DNA of 64,000 nucleotides from Streptomyces sp. R28 (lineage in GTDB: Bacteria > Actinomycetota > Actinomycetes > Streptomycetales > Streptomycetaceae): the NCBI RefSeq assembly GCF_041052385.1, contig NZ_CP163439.1:8173001-8237000 (forward strand). The letters are read 5' to 3'. The position numbers and the translations under genes are program-made. Shown one piece after another: positions 19,246 to 27,069 of the stretch (the stretch's first letter is position 1; each line of letters opens with the position of its first letter). Under the pieces are notes generated by a model. The model was given only the letters and a program-made list of their open reading frames with translations, searched no databases and was not told the origin of the DNA.

Positions 19246-19338
19246 GGGAGACCCCCGCCCCCCGTACTGTCCCGCCCCTTGGGAGGCCCCCGCCTCCCGC
19301 GCCGCGCTGTTCCTCCCCGCGGGAGGCCCCCGCCTCCC
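19246..19338. repeat. Three short self-complementary repeats
   Basis: Two perfect copies of GGGAGGCCCCCGCCTCCC (19281-19298 and 19321-19338) and one degenerate copy starting at 19246 lie just upstream of the sugar transferase start. Each perfect copy can fold with a six-base stem (GGGAGG/CCTCCC). On the minus-strand transcript the spacers also carry GGGGAGGAA motifs that resemble ribosome-binding sites. The repeats are translated only if the ATG at 19344 is used. Confidence 0.6.
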
Positions 19339-19344
19339 GCTCAT

Positions 19345-20289
19345 GACATCCGGCTATTTCAGAGCTACTTGAACAACCCGCCCTGGCGGCAGCGGACTCG
19401 CAAGTCCTGCCAGACCCTCGAGGTGCGTGGCAACCCGTCGAAACCTCGGGTTCTCCCCGTACCCAAGGCCTCCTCTCGGGCTCCAAGAATTGATCACCCC
19501 AACGTCTTGCGTCGGGGATGCGACTGCAGGCGTTTCGTAGCGTCGGACCTATGGATCCTTACTGGTCGCCTCGTGTCCGAACAGCTGAAGCACGGTCAAT
19601 CTAGACCATCGGGGCCGGTATGAAGAGAGGATGTGTGGAATTTGTGTTCAAGCTTTGAGACTTGATCCATCAATCGGTCACCGCCGGCGGAGGCCTTGAC
19701 TCCGCCGCGCTCTCCAGCAGCTCACCCGGCCCACGCCGCGGCTTGTGCGCGGTAGTGGAAGACAAGCTTCAACGGGCCTTCTGCAGCGCCCAGTTCGGCA
19801 ACGATCGCCCGCCGTTCGTGCACTACGGCGTGCCGCCGCGGGTGCTCGAGGCGGGCGGGGTGATCGACCCGGACGACGAGGCGAACGACTTGATCGTGTC
19901 GGTGGGCGGCGGCATCAAAAGCTGCCGGGCCGCTGAGCAGGCCGACGCTCGGCGGGGCCGCGGCACAACCCGCCGAGGAGGGCTCTGACGGCCCTCACAG
20001 GTTCTGGCGTCGAATCCATAAACGGCTGAAAGACCTCTCATCATCGCGTTCTGGCGCAGCGTCAGGCCGAGGGCTGGATGTTCCTGATCGAAGCAGCCCG
20101 CGATCCGCGGACGACCAGCGCGACCGCCCCAGCGGCAAGGCCTCTGCCCCGCCCGCTGACACGTCCTGCGCGGGAACGGGCGCCCCGCCCGCTGGCGGTC
20201 CTGGAGGGGGCGCCGGCACCGGCGTGGTCACCCGTGCCCCCCTTGGCTCTCTCGCGGCGGGAGCGGTCCCCGCACGCGGGGGCCTTGGC
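19345..20289. other. Gene-poor region upstream of the exopolysaccharide operon
   Basis: No gene I can recognise. The relatively AT-rich stretch 19560-19680 should hold the promoter of the leftward exopolysaccharide operon, but I see no convincing -35/-10 pair. A plus-strand open frame from 19662 to 19988 (108 codons) contains a protein-like stretch (RAFCSAQFGNDRPPFVHYG and following) of a family I do not know; with no ribosome-binding site and junk-like ends it may be a relic. Confidence 0.4.
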
Positions 20290-20560
20290 CGGGCGGTTCC
20301 GGTTCCGGGTCGTCGTACCGGATCTGCGGGGGTACGGCCGGTCGCCGGTGCCGACGAGGGCGACACGCCGGGCGGAGATGGCCGAGACCTGGCGGGAGAC
20401 GCCCCCGCCGGGACTGCGCACGGCCCACGTCCGCACCCTGCTGGGCACGCCGGACCGCGTCATCGCCCATGCGGACGCCGGGCACCACCTGCACGAGGAA
20501 ACGTCCACCGCACGATCCGGCTCCTGGCCGACCGGGCGGACGAGTGGGGCCATCGGTCTC
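20290..20560 (+). pseudogene. Decayed alpha/beta-hydrolase relic
   Basis: A plus-strand segment reads FRVVVPDLRGYGRSPVP, the strand-and-turn signature that follows the oxyanion loop in epoxide hydrolases and haloalkane dehalogenases, and a little later DRVIAHADAGHHLHEE, which resembles the segment around the catalytic histidine. The nucleophile elbow and cap domain between them are missing, and the surrounding sequence is low complexity, so this appears to be a deletion remnant. Identification rests on two short motifs. Confidence 0.4.
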
Positions 20561-20693
20561 GTCCTCACCCTGTGCCGGCTCGCGCCGATGAGTGCAGGAT
20601 CGGCTCTGCGTCATGCATTGTCTGTTTCGTGCCGACGCTTGACAGGAAGGTCACCGCGAAGCAGGCGGAGGCCGCTAGGAAGAGGAGAGGGTA

Positions 20694-21314
20694 ATGACCA
20701 AGCGCACGGGCAGGGTGATCTGCGACATCACGATCTCGGCGGACGGCTACTCGGCCGGGCTCAACCAGACCGAGGAGCGCCCGTTCGGCGACGACGGCGG
20801 TGACGGCTCGGGCGACAAGCTGCACGCCTGGATGTTCGACACTCCCGACGAGAACCGGGCCGAGGTCGAGGGGATGACCGCCGCCCATGCGTTCATCATG
20901 GGGCGCAACATGTTCGGCCCCGTGCGCGGCGAGTGGGACCGGGAGTGGAACGGCTGGTGGGGCGACGATCCGCCGTTCCATGCGCCGGTGTTCGTGCTCA
21001 CTCACCACGCGCGCGAGCCGGAGCCGATGGACGGCGGCACCACGTACTACTTCGTCACCGACGGAATCGCGTCGGCACTGGCACAGGCGCGCGCGGCGGC
21101 CGGTGACGGCGATGTCTCGGTCCATGGCGGCGCGACCACCATCAACCAGTACCTCGCCGCCGGCCTGATCGACGAGCTGCGGCTGCACATCGTGCCGCTC
21201 ACGCTCGGCGCCGGCACGCGGCTGTTCGAAGGCGTTCCGCCGCTGAAACTGGAGCAGGTGAGGTCGCGGTCGGCGAGCAGGGTCACGCACGTGACCTACC
21301 GCGTGCTGTCCTGA
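20694..21314 (+). CDS. Dihydrofolate reductase family protein (RibD C-terminal domain)
   Basis: 206-residue single-domain protein of the RibD_C/DHFR superfamily, which reduces pterin- or pyrimidine-like substrates with NADPH; the actual substrate of these stand-alone proteins is unknown. It begins ICDITISADGYSAG, has AHAFIMGRNMFGP, then PVFVLTHHARE, and in the C-terminal half DVSVHGGATTINQYLAAGLIDELRLHIVP, the usual NADPH-binding and dimer segment, followed by LGAGTRLFEG. The ATG at 20694 is preceded by AGGAAGAGGAGAGGG. It stands alone between a relic region and the MFS transporter gene. Confidence 0.9.
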   Translation: MTKRTGRVICDITISADGYSAGLNQTEERPFGDDGGDGSGDKLHAWMFDTPDENRAEVEGMTAAHAFIMGRNMFGPVRGEWDREWNGWWGDDPPFHAPVFVLTHHAREPEPMDGGTTYYFVTDGIASALAQARAAAGDGDVSVHGGATTINQYLAAGLIDELRLHIVPLTLGAGTRLFEGVPPLKLEQVRSRSASRVTHVTYRVLS

Positions 21315-21439
21315 GCCGACGGGCGTTGTCGCACGACTGCCGCGGGTGGGACCACGCGCCCTGGCGTGAACCGCTCGCGCCTCGGCGGCCGAGAAACGGA
21401 CCTGACGGGTGTGCCGGCAGCGCACCCCCGTCACCGCCA

Positions 21440-21500
21440 TTGACACTCGCCCGTCCTGCCTCGACACTCTTGGCCAGGCAAGGGTGAACCAAGTTTCACC
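21440..21500 (+). promoter_or_regulatory. Promoter and operator candidate for the MFS/esterase unit
   Basis: A TTGACA hexamer at 21440-21445 is followed after 17 bases by GACACT (21463-21468), a plausible vegetative promoter. Fifteen bases further downstream lies the inverted repeat GGTGAA-N6-TTCACC (21483-21500), perfect in both six-base arms. Its position just after the predicted transcription start fits a repressor site. No regulator gene is adjacent. Confidence 0.5.
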
Positions 21501-21609
21501 AGGCGAACGATGGCAGGTGGACTGCTAGGTGAAGAAGGGCGCCCCCGCTGCCCGTCTTGCCGCTGCTGCCTCTGTGTTCGAGGCTCCCCCCTCAGCTTCA
21601 AGGACGAAG

Positions 21610-22977
21610 ATGAACTCCACCCCCGCGTCCGGCGCACCCCGTCCCTCACAGACGTTCCGCACCGTGTTCCCGGTCCTGGCCCTGTGCTGGCTGGCCGTCT
21701 TCTTCGACGGCATGGACGTCAACATCTACGGCGCCGTCATGCCGCACATGCTCGACGACTCAGGGCTCGGGCTGACCCCGGCCAGTGCGGGCACGATCGG
21801 CAGCTGGACCACCTTCGGCATGCTCATCGGCGCGCTCACCGCCGGAAACCTCACCGACTGGCTGGGCCGGCGGCTGATGCTCGTGGCCAGCGTGACCCTG
21901 TTCTCGGTCGGCTCGGCGGTCTGCGCAGTGGCCGGCGGCATCGGCCTGTTCGGCTTCGGCCGCTTCGTCTCCGGACTGGGCCTCGGCGGTCTGATGCCGC
22001 TGTGTCTGGCCATGGTCATGGAGTTCGCGCCGCCGCGCCGGGCCGCCCTCACCACCGGCCTGCTCATGACCTCGTACCACTTCGGCGGCATGGCGGCGAC
22101 CGGGCTCGGGCTGACGCTGGCCCCGGCTGCCGGCTGGCGCTGGGTGTTCTGGGCGGGCGTCCTGCCGGCCGTGATCGCCGTACCGCTGCTGGTGAAGCTG
22201 CTGCCGGAGTCGCCGGGCGTGCTGCTGGCGCGCGGCGAGCGTGAGAAGGCGGACGCGGTCGCCGACCGCTACGGGCTGCCCCGGCCCACCGCGGTCGCCG
22301 CCCCGGCCGCCGGCGCGGCGGGCCGCCTGGCCGCCGTACGCGAACTCTTCCGCCCCGAGTCGCGCTGGGCCACCCCGCTGCTGTGGCTGGCCTCCTTCTG
22401 CGGTCTGCTCCTCGTCTACGGCGTGAGCACCTGGCTGCCGCAGATGATGCGCGCCGAGGGATACGGGCTGTCCTCCTCGGTCAGCTTCCTGATGGTGATC
22501 AACGCGGGCGGCATCGTCGGCCTGCTCATCGCGGGCCGTACCGCCGACAAGTTCGGTCCGGTGCGGGTGTCGGCGATCTGGTTCGTGCTGACCGCCGCAG
22601 GGGCCCTGCTCCTCAGCAACCACCTTCCGCTCGGTGCGACTTACGCGGTCGTCGCCCTCACCGGCGTCTGGCTGTTCAGCGCGCAGGTCATGGTCTACGC
22701 CGCCACCAACACCGTCTACCGCGACAGCGAGCGGGCCGCAGGTCTCGGCTGGGTCACCGGAGTTGGCCGTACCGGCGCCGTCGTCGGTCCCTGGCTGATC
22801 GGCGTGCTCGCCACGAGCGGCAACCAGAGCTGGGGCTTCACCACGTTCGCCCTGGCCGGGCTCGTGGGCGCGGTGGCGATCGCCCTCGTGCCCCTCGCCC
22901 GGCGGATCGGCCGGAGCGACGCACCGGCCGCGGTCCCCGTCGCGGCCACGGCGGGCGCGGGCGCCCCGGACGCCTGA
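21610..22977 (+). CDS. MFS transporter, aromatic acid:proton symporter type
   Basis: Major facilitator with twelve predicted helices, 455 residues, resembling the PcaK/BenK/ShiA group that imports benzoate-type acids with protons. In helix 1, FFDGMDVNIYGAVMP matches the acidic signature of that group, and the loop after helix 2 has NLTDWLGRRLML. The longer frame starts with a GTG at 21529, but I prefer the ATG at 21610 (AAGGA five bases upstream), directly before the conserved region. An esterase gene follows after 66 bases, so the pair may release and import a hydroxycinnamate or similar acid. Substrate is inferred. Confidence 0.88.
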   Translation: MNSTPASGAPRPSQTFRTVFPVLALCWLAVFFDGMDVNIYGAVMPHMLDDSGLGLTPASAGTIGSWTTFGMLIGALTAGNLTDWLGRRLMLVASVTLFSVGSAVCAVAGGIGLFGFGRFVSGLGLGGLMPLCLAMVMEFAPPRRAALTTGLLMTSYHFGGMAATGLGLTLAPAAGWRWVFWAGVLPAVIAVPLLVKLLPESPGVLLARGEREKADAVADRYGLPRPTAVAAPAAGAAGRLAAVRELFRPESRWATPLLWLASFCGLLLVYGVSTWLPQMMRAEGYGLSSSVSFLMVINAGGIVGLLIAGRTADKFGPVRVSAIWFVLTAAGALLLSNHLPLGATYAVVALTGVWLFSAQVMVYAATNTVYRDSERAAGLGWVTGVGRTGAVVGPWLIGVLATSGNQSWGFTTFALAGLVGAVAIALVPLARRIGRSDAPAAVPVAATAGAGAPDA

Positions 22978-23043
22978 CGCTCAGCTGCTCGATCTCCTTT
23001 CCCTTCCCTGACTCCGACCCCCGCTCGAAGAGGAGACCGCACG

Positions 23044-24141
23044 ATGGTTCTGGGCACGCGATCAAAATCAGGACGGTCGCGCTCAGGGCGCGTTCCCCTG
23101 GCGCGGTCGGTGGCGGCGGCAGGTGCGGCGGTGGCCGCGGCGGCGACCCTCGTCACGGCTGCGGGGGCCGCCACCCCGGCCCCCGCAGGGGCTGCGGCCC
23201 CCGTTCCCAAGGTGCAGGTCACCAAGGACCTCGCCTACGCGCCCGCTCAGCCCGTCGGCACCGAGGGCCATCTGCTCGACCTGTATGTGCCCCGGTCCAA
23301 GAAGCCCGTCCCGCTGGTGATCTCGACGCGCGGTTCCGCCTGGCTGGCGGACAACGGACGCCGGGACGCCGACAAGGTGGCCGCCGAACTCAACCCGGCC
23401 GGGTACGCCGTCGCCGGTGTGTCCATCCGCTCCAGCTCCCAGGCCCAATTCCCGTCCCAGCTCCATGACATCAAGGCCGCCATCCGCTGGCTGCGCGCCC
23501 ACGCGAGGACGTACAACCTCGACCCCGAGCGCTTCGCGATCATGGGCGACTCCTCCGGCGGCTGGACCTCCGCGATGGCCGCCGTCACCAGCAACAACCC
23601 CGAGCTGGAAGGCGACGTCGGCGTCAGCGGCCCCTCCAGTGCCGTGCAGGCCGCCGTCCCCTTCTACCCGCCGACCGACTTCCTTCAGATGGACGCGCAC
23701 ATGCCGGACAACTGCGAGGAGTTCAACGCCATCATGGGGATCACCGGCTGCCACAACGACCCGCGCTCCCCCGAGTCGAGGCTGCTCGGCTGCACCATCA
23801 CGGAGTGCCCGCCCGCCAAGGTCGCCGCCGCCAACCCCCTCACCTACATCGGCAAGCGGCCCGTCCCGCCGACGCTGATCCTCCACGGTGAGCCGGACGC
23901 CCTCGTGCCGTACCACCAGGGCCGGCTGCTGTACGAGAAGCTGGCCGCCACGGGACACGACGCGCGCATGATCTCCTTCCCGAAGGCGGCCCACGGCACG
24001 CTCTTCGAAATGCTCACCGACGACGCGACCCGCGAGGGCGCCTATGAGGAGGCCGCACGGGGCGGGCACTCCACACCCGTCCGTCCGGTGACCCCGACCT
24101 GGAACACCGTCATCTCCTTCCTGAACCAGCACCTGCGCTGA
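23044..24141 (+). CDS. Secreted alpha/beta hydrolase (esterase, BD-FAE-like)
   Basis: 365-residue exported serine hydrolase. Residues 1 to about 45 form an Arg-rich, Ala-rich signal sequence ending near GAATPAPAGA. The mature part has the strand LLDLYVPRSKKPVPLVIS, the nucleophile elbow GDSSGG near residue 170, an acid residue in GEPDALVPYHQG and the histidine in KAAHGTLF, a complete triad of the type seen in feruloyl-esterase-like and acetyl-esterase hydrolases. Four cysteines between residues 220 and 260 may form disulfides. GAAGAGGAG precedes the ATG at 23044. Placed 66 bases after an aromatic-acid transporter, it may free the transported acid from esters; this is inference. Confidence 0.85.
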   Translation: MVLGTRSKSGRSRSGRVPLARSVAAAGAAVAAAATLVTAAGAATPAPAGAAAPVPKVQVTKDLAYAPAQPVGTEGHLLDLYVPRSKKPVPLVISTRGSAWLADNGRRDADKVAAELNPAGYAVAGVSIRSSSQAQFPSQLHDIKAAIRWLRAHARTYNLDPERFAIMGDSSGGWTSAMAAVTSNNPELEGDVGVSGPSSAVQAAVPFYPPTDFLQMDAHMPDNCEEFNAIMGITGCHNDPRSPESRLLGCTITECPPAKVAAANPLTYIGKRPVPPTLILHGEPDALVPYHQGRLLYEKLAATGHDARMISFPKAAHGTLFEMLTDDATREGAYEEAARGGHSTPVRPVTPTWNTVISFLNQHLR

Positions 24142-24261
24142 CGACGTTCGCCTCGGTCGGCGTGACGCGGTTCGGCGGAGGAGCGGTCGTGGGTCCTAGT
24201 GCTTTCTTCCGAGGCGCGCTGCGCCAAGAGACCGATTCCCGCCCGGCCGGGCGACCCTAGT

Positions 24262-24288
24262 GTGCGCCGCATGAGGGATGCGGCGCAC
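24262..24288 (+). promoter_or_regulatory. Hairpin over the start codon of the next gene
   Basis: GTGCGCCGCAT (24262-24272) and ATGCGGCGCAC (24278-24288) are perfect 11-base complementary arms with a GAGGG loop. The ATG at 24271 sits in the left arm and loop. A TAGTGT hexamer at 24258-24263 could act as a -10 box that starts transcription at about 24270, giving a leaderless message in which most of the left arm is missing. Confidence 0.55.
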
Positions 24289-24747
24289 AAGACCTCCCGC
24301 GACCGGGCGGTGGACGTCGTCCGGGGTTACGCGAACCAGGACGCCATCGCGGTCCAAGAGGCACTCGACGGTCTGGATGCGGGCAACTGGACAGAGGTGT
24401 ACGCGGTCCTGAGCGGTTTGTTGCGCTCCACCATCAGCATCATGGAGCTGAGCGGCAAGCGGTGTGAGCTCGGCCAGTTGGTCCGGCGTTCCGACGAGGT
24501 CGCCGCCGCGGCCCCGCCCCACCACGAGTTCGCCGTTGCCGAGGCGACGCGTGCCTGGGCCCGCGGAGACCAGTCGGCGATGCGCGCGCTGTCCGGCCAG
24601 GACCTCCCAGGGGCCGTGCACATGACGGCCGTGGGCGCCGCCGTCCTGGGCCTGGAGCTGTGGGGCAGGACGGGATTCCTCGAGGTCCTCAACGAACTCC
24701 ACCAGACCGTCACCGCGCTCGTGAACGATCGGCCTTCCGGCGTCTGA
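24271..24747 (+). CDS. Hypothetical protein, 158 residues
   Basis: I do not recognise the family. The predicted protein is soluble and mostly helical (RDRAVDVVRGYANQDAIAVQ, LDAGNWTEVYAVLSGLLRS, AVAEATRAWARGDQSAM), without signal peptide or membrane segment, and codon use is normal high-GC third position. No Shine-Dalgarno sequence precedes the ATG at 24271, which sits inside an 11-base-pair hairpin; a leaderless transcript is possible. The frame is open upstream to 24199 but that part is not protein-like. It stands alone between the esterase and a relic region. Confidence 0.65.
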   Translation: MRDAAHKTSRDRAVDVVRGYANQDAIAVQEALDGLDAGNWTEVYAVLSGLLRSTISIMELSGKRCELGQLVRRSDEVAAAAPPHHEFAVAEATRAWARGDQSAMRALSGQDLPGAVHMTAVGAAVLGLELWGRTGFLEVLNELHQTVTALVNDRPSGV

Positions 24748-24965
24748 CCGCTCCAGCGGCGGCGTCCGGAAACCAGACTCTCGCCGGTTTCGTCGTCGAT
24801 GCCACCCGCCTGGCGAAACCGGCGAGACCTTCTGCATGCCGGACCCGACCTGTCACCCGAGCATGTCGGAATCACCCTCGACTCCCGCTTCCCGCAGGAG
24901 CGAGGCGACGTGGTGATGGAAGGCCGGCCCCACCCACCCCGGCTGCCTGATCGCACTCCGGGAAG
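24748..24965. other. Non-coding or decayed stretch
   Basis: No supported gene. Open frames here lack ribosome-binding sites and protein-like composition. Together with the aldo/keto reductase relic that follows, it looks like eroded sequence. Confidence 0.4.
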
Positions 24966-25103
24966 TGCGCAGAGAACGTCGGCAGCACCGTCGCCGCCCA
25001 CGACTTTGTTCGGTGCGCGCCCCTGTCGCAGGACACGCTGCGCAAGCTCGACGAGATCTGGCCCGGCCCCGGCGGGGAGGCCCCCGAGGTATACGTCTGG
25101 TAG
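24966..25103 (+). pseudogene. C-terminal remnant of an aldo/keto reductase
   Basis: Reading to a TAG at 25101-25103, one frame gives AENVGSTVAAHD, then APLSQDTLRKLDEIWPGPGG and EAPEVYVW. This is the characteristic C-terminal tail of an aldo/keto reductase group that ends in IWPGPGGEAPxxYxW. Nothing upstream encodes the barrel or its catalytic Tyr/Lys/His, so about 46 codons of a deleted gene remain. Confidence 0.6.
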
Positions 25104-25244
25104 CCGTTGCCGGCCCGACGTGGTCCGTTCGGGTCGGCTGAGGCCGCCCGCTGCGATGAGTTTCGGCCGGGTCGGGAGTCTGTTCCGGTGACGTCGTAGA
25201 ACGCGGTACGACACTGCCCGGCACGATCCACCACGGAGGACATG

Positions 25245-26027
25245 ATGACGACCACGCCGGATGACCCGACCCCCGCGCTGCCCGGCCGCCCGCCCGTCGT
25301 TGACCTGGCCCCCTGGCAGGCAGCCCGTGACGAGCTGCTGGTCCGCGAGAAGGCCCACACCCACGAGGGCGACGCCATCGCCGCGGCCCGCCGCCGGCTG
25401 CCGATGGTGGAGTTCGACGGGACGGTCGAGGTCGTCGGACCCGACGGCCCGGTCCCGTTCCTGGACCTGTTCCAGGGGCGCGACGAGCTCGTGGTCTACC
25501 AGCACATGTGGTACGACGGCGCGCCGCACCAGGGTCAGTGCGAGGGCTGCACCACCACGGCCTGGCACCTGAAGGACGCCGTCTACCTCAACGCCCGCGG
25601 TGTGTCGTTCGCCGTCCTGACCACGGGGCCGTGGGACGAGGTGGCCTCGTACGTCGAGTTCATGGGCTACACCCAGCCCTGGTACTCGGTGCGCGACGTG
25701 GACGCGCCGGTCGGCGGCGACATGGGTTACCTCACCTCCTTCCTGCGCGACGGCGACCGCGTGTTCCTCACCTACTCCACGACGGGCCGTGGCAACGAGC
25801 GGGTCAACGGTTCCCTCGGCCTGCTCGACATGACGCCCTACGGCCGCGGCGAGGCGTGGGAGGACAACCCCGAGGGCTGGCCCGAAGGACGCGATGCGTG
25901 TTGGTCCTGGCGCTCGGACGCGGACGGGAACCCCACCTGGGGCCCGACCGGGCGCCCCGTACCGCAGTGGACCCGCCCCGGCGCGACGCCCGTGCAGACC
26001 CTGGGCCGGCACGGCCACCACCACTGA
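25245..26027 (+). CDS. DUF899 family protein (thioredoxin-like fold)
   Basis: 260-residue cytoplasmic protein of the DUF899 family, common in actinomycetes and often annotated as a thioredoxin-like or dithiol protein. The N terminus has ARDELLVREKAHTHEGDAIA and RRRLPMVEFD, both typical; the body has LDLFQGRDELVVYQHMWYD, QCEGCTTTAWHL and DMGYLTSFLRDGDRVFLTYS; the tail is WKP-type, here ending GRHGHHH. The CEGC pair may be redox-active. GGAGG ends five bases before the ATG at 25245; another ATG three bases upstream is too close to it. Biochemical role unknown. Confidence 0.85.
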   Translation: MTTTPDDPTPALPGRPPVVDLAPWQAARDELLVREKAHTHEGDAIAAARRRLPMVEFDGTVEVVGPDGPVPFLDLFQGRDELVVYQHMWYDGAPHQGQCEGCTTTAWHLKDAVYLNARGVSFAVLTTGPWDEVASYVEFMGYTQPWYSVRDVDAPVGGDMGYLTSFLRDGDRVFLTYSTTGRGNERVNGSLGLLDMTPYGRGEAWEDNPEGWPEGRDACWSWRSDADGNPTWGPTGRPVPQWTRPGATPVQTLGRHGHHH

Positions 26028-26060
26028 GGGAGGTTCCACTGCTTCCACCACGGCGTCGTG

Positions 26061-27014
26061 TCAGGTGAGCGTGAGGAATTCGATGAGCGCCGCGTTCACC
26101 TCGTCCGGGCGTTCCTGCTGGGTCCAGTGTCCGCAGCCCGCCAGCACGAGGGGCGCGCGCCGCAGGCCGGGCATGCGGGCGGGGAGGCTTTCGATGAATT
26201 CGGGGGTGCCGGGGAAGGCGGGAACGGGGTCGCGGTCGCCGTAGATGTACAGGGCGGGCGGGGTGACGACGGCGCCGTCCCACGGTGCGGTCAGTTCCCA
26301 GTTGCGGTCGAGGTTGCGGTACCAGTTGAGAGCGCCGGTGAAGCCCTTGGAGAAGCTCTCGGTCAGCACGTCGAGATCGTCCTCGGTGAGCCACGACGGC
26401 AGTACTTCAGGGTCCGGCATGGCCGCGAGCCAGCCCCGTTCGGGGTCGACCAGCGGCTGCTTGACATCGCCGGGCACGTCGCCGGAGGCCGAGTAGAGGA
26501 ACTTCCGCAACGCGGTGCGCGTGTCCTTGGCGAACTCGGCGTCGGCGACACCGGGGCGGTTGAAGTAGTTCCAGTAGAAGCGCCCGCCGAACCTCTCGTC
26601 CATGACGGTCAGCGGAGGCTCCGTCCCCCGGGAGGGCGGCGGCACGCTCAGGCCGGCCACCGCGCGCACCATGTCCGGCCGCAGGAGTGCGGTGTGCCAG
26701 GCGACCGGCGCGCCCCAGTCGTGCCCGACGACGTACACCTTCTCCTCGCCGAGGGCCTGGATCAGCCCGACGACGTCGCCGACCAGGTGGAGGATGGTGT
26801 ACGCGTCGACGTCGTCGGGATGGTCGCTGCGTCCGTAGCCACGCTGGTCGGGGGTGACCACGCGGAAGCCCGCGGCGGCCAGCGGGCCGAACTGGTGGCG
26901 TCAGGAGTGCCATGACTCGGGGAAGCCGTGCAGGAGCACGACGAGTGGGCCTTCGCCTTCCTCCGCTATGTGCAGTCGGACCCCGTTCACGTCGACCATT
27001 CGATGCTGAACCAT
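26061..27014 (-). pseudogene. Epoxide hydrolase interrupted by in-frame TGA
   Basis: Alpha/beta hydrolase with epoxide-hydrolase features. The first part (ATG at 27014) encodes MVDVNGVRLHIAEEGEG and LVVLLHGFPESWHS with the HGFPE oxyanion motif, then a TGA at 26903-26901. The same frame continues RHQFGPLAAAGFRVVTPDQR, GYGRSDHPDD, the nucleophile elbow VVGHDWGAP, a cap region and the catalytic histidine in AGCGHWTQQE. The TGA falls where homologues have Trp (SWxSWRHQF), so TGG to TGA is the simplest explanation. The full frame would give 317 residues. An internal start could only make a product without the oxyanion loop. It could also be a sequence error. Confidence 0.82.
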
Positions 27015-27069
27015 GTGCACGAGCGTACGGGCCGTGATCTTCGGGCCGCGGCACAGGCGGTGGCTCTGT

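Noticed and set aside
19980..20040. tRNA-like GTTCTGGCGTCGAATCC stretch
   Set aside because: It faintly recalls a T-arm end, but no cloverleaf, acceptor stem or anticodon arm can be drawn, so neither a tRNA nor an attachment site is supported.
20694..21314. Trimethoprim-resistance dihydrofolate reductase
   Set aside because: The protein is a RibD_C-type stand-alone protein and lacks the residues of a true DHFR resistance gene.
24327..26051. 574-codon minus-strand open frame
   Set aside because: It spans several plus-strand genes and relics in antisense; no start signal or recognisable domain.
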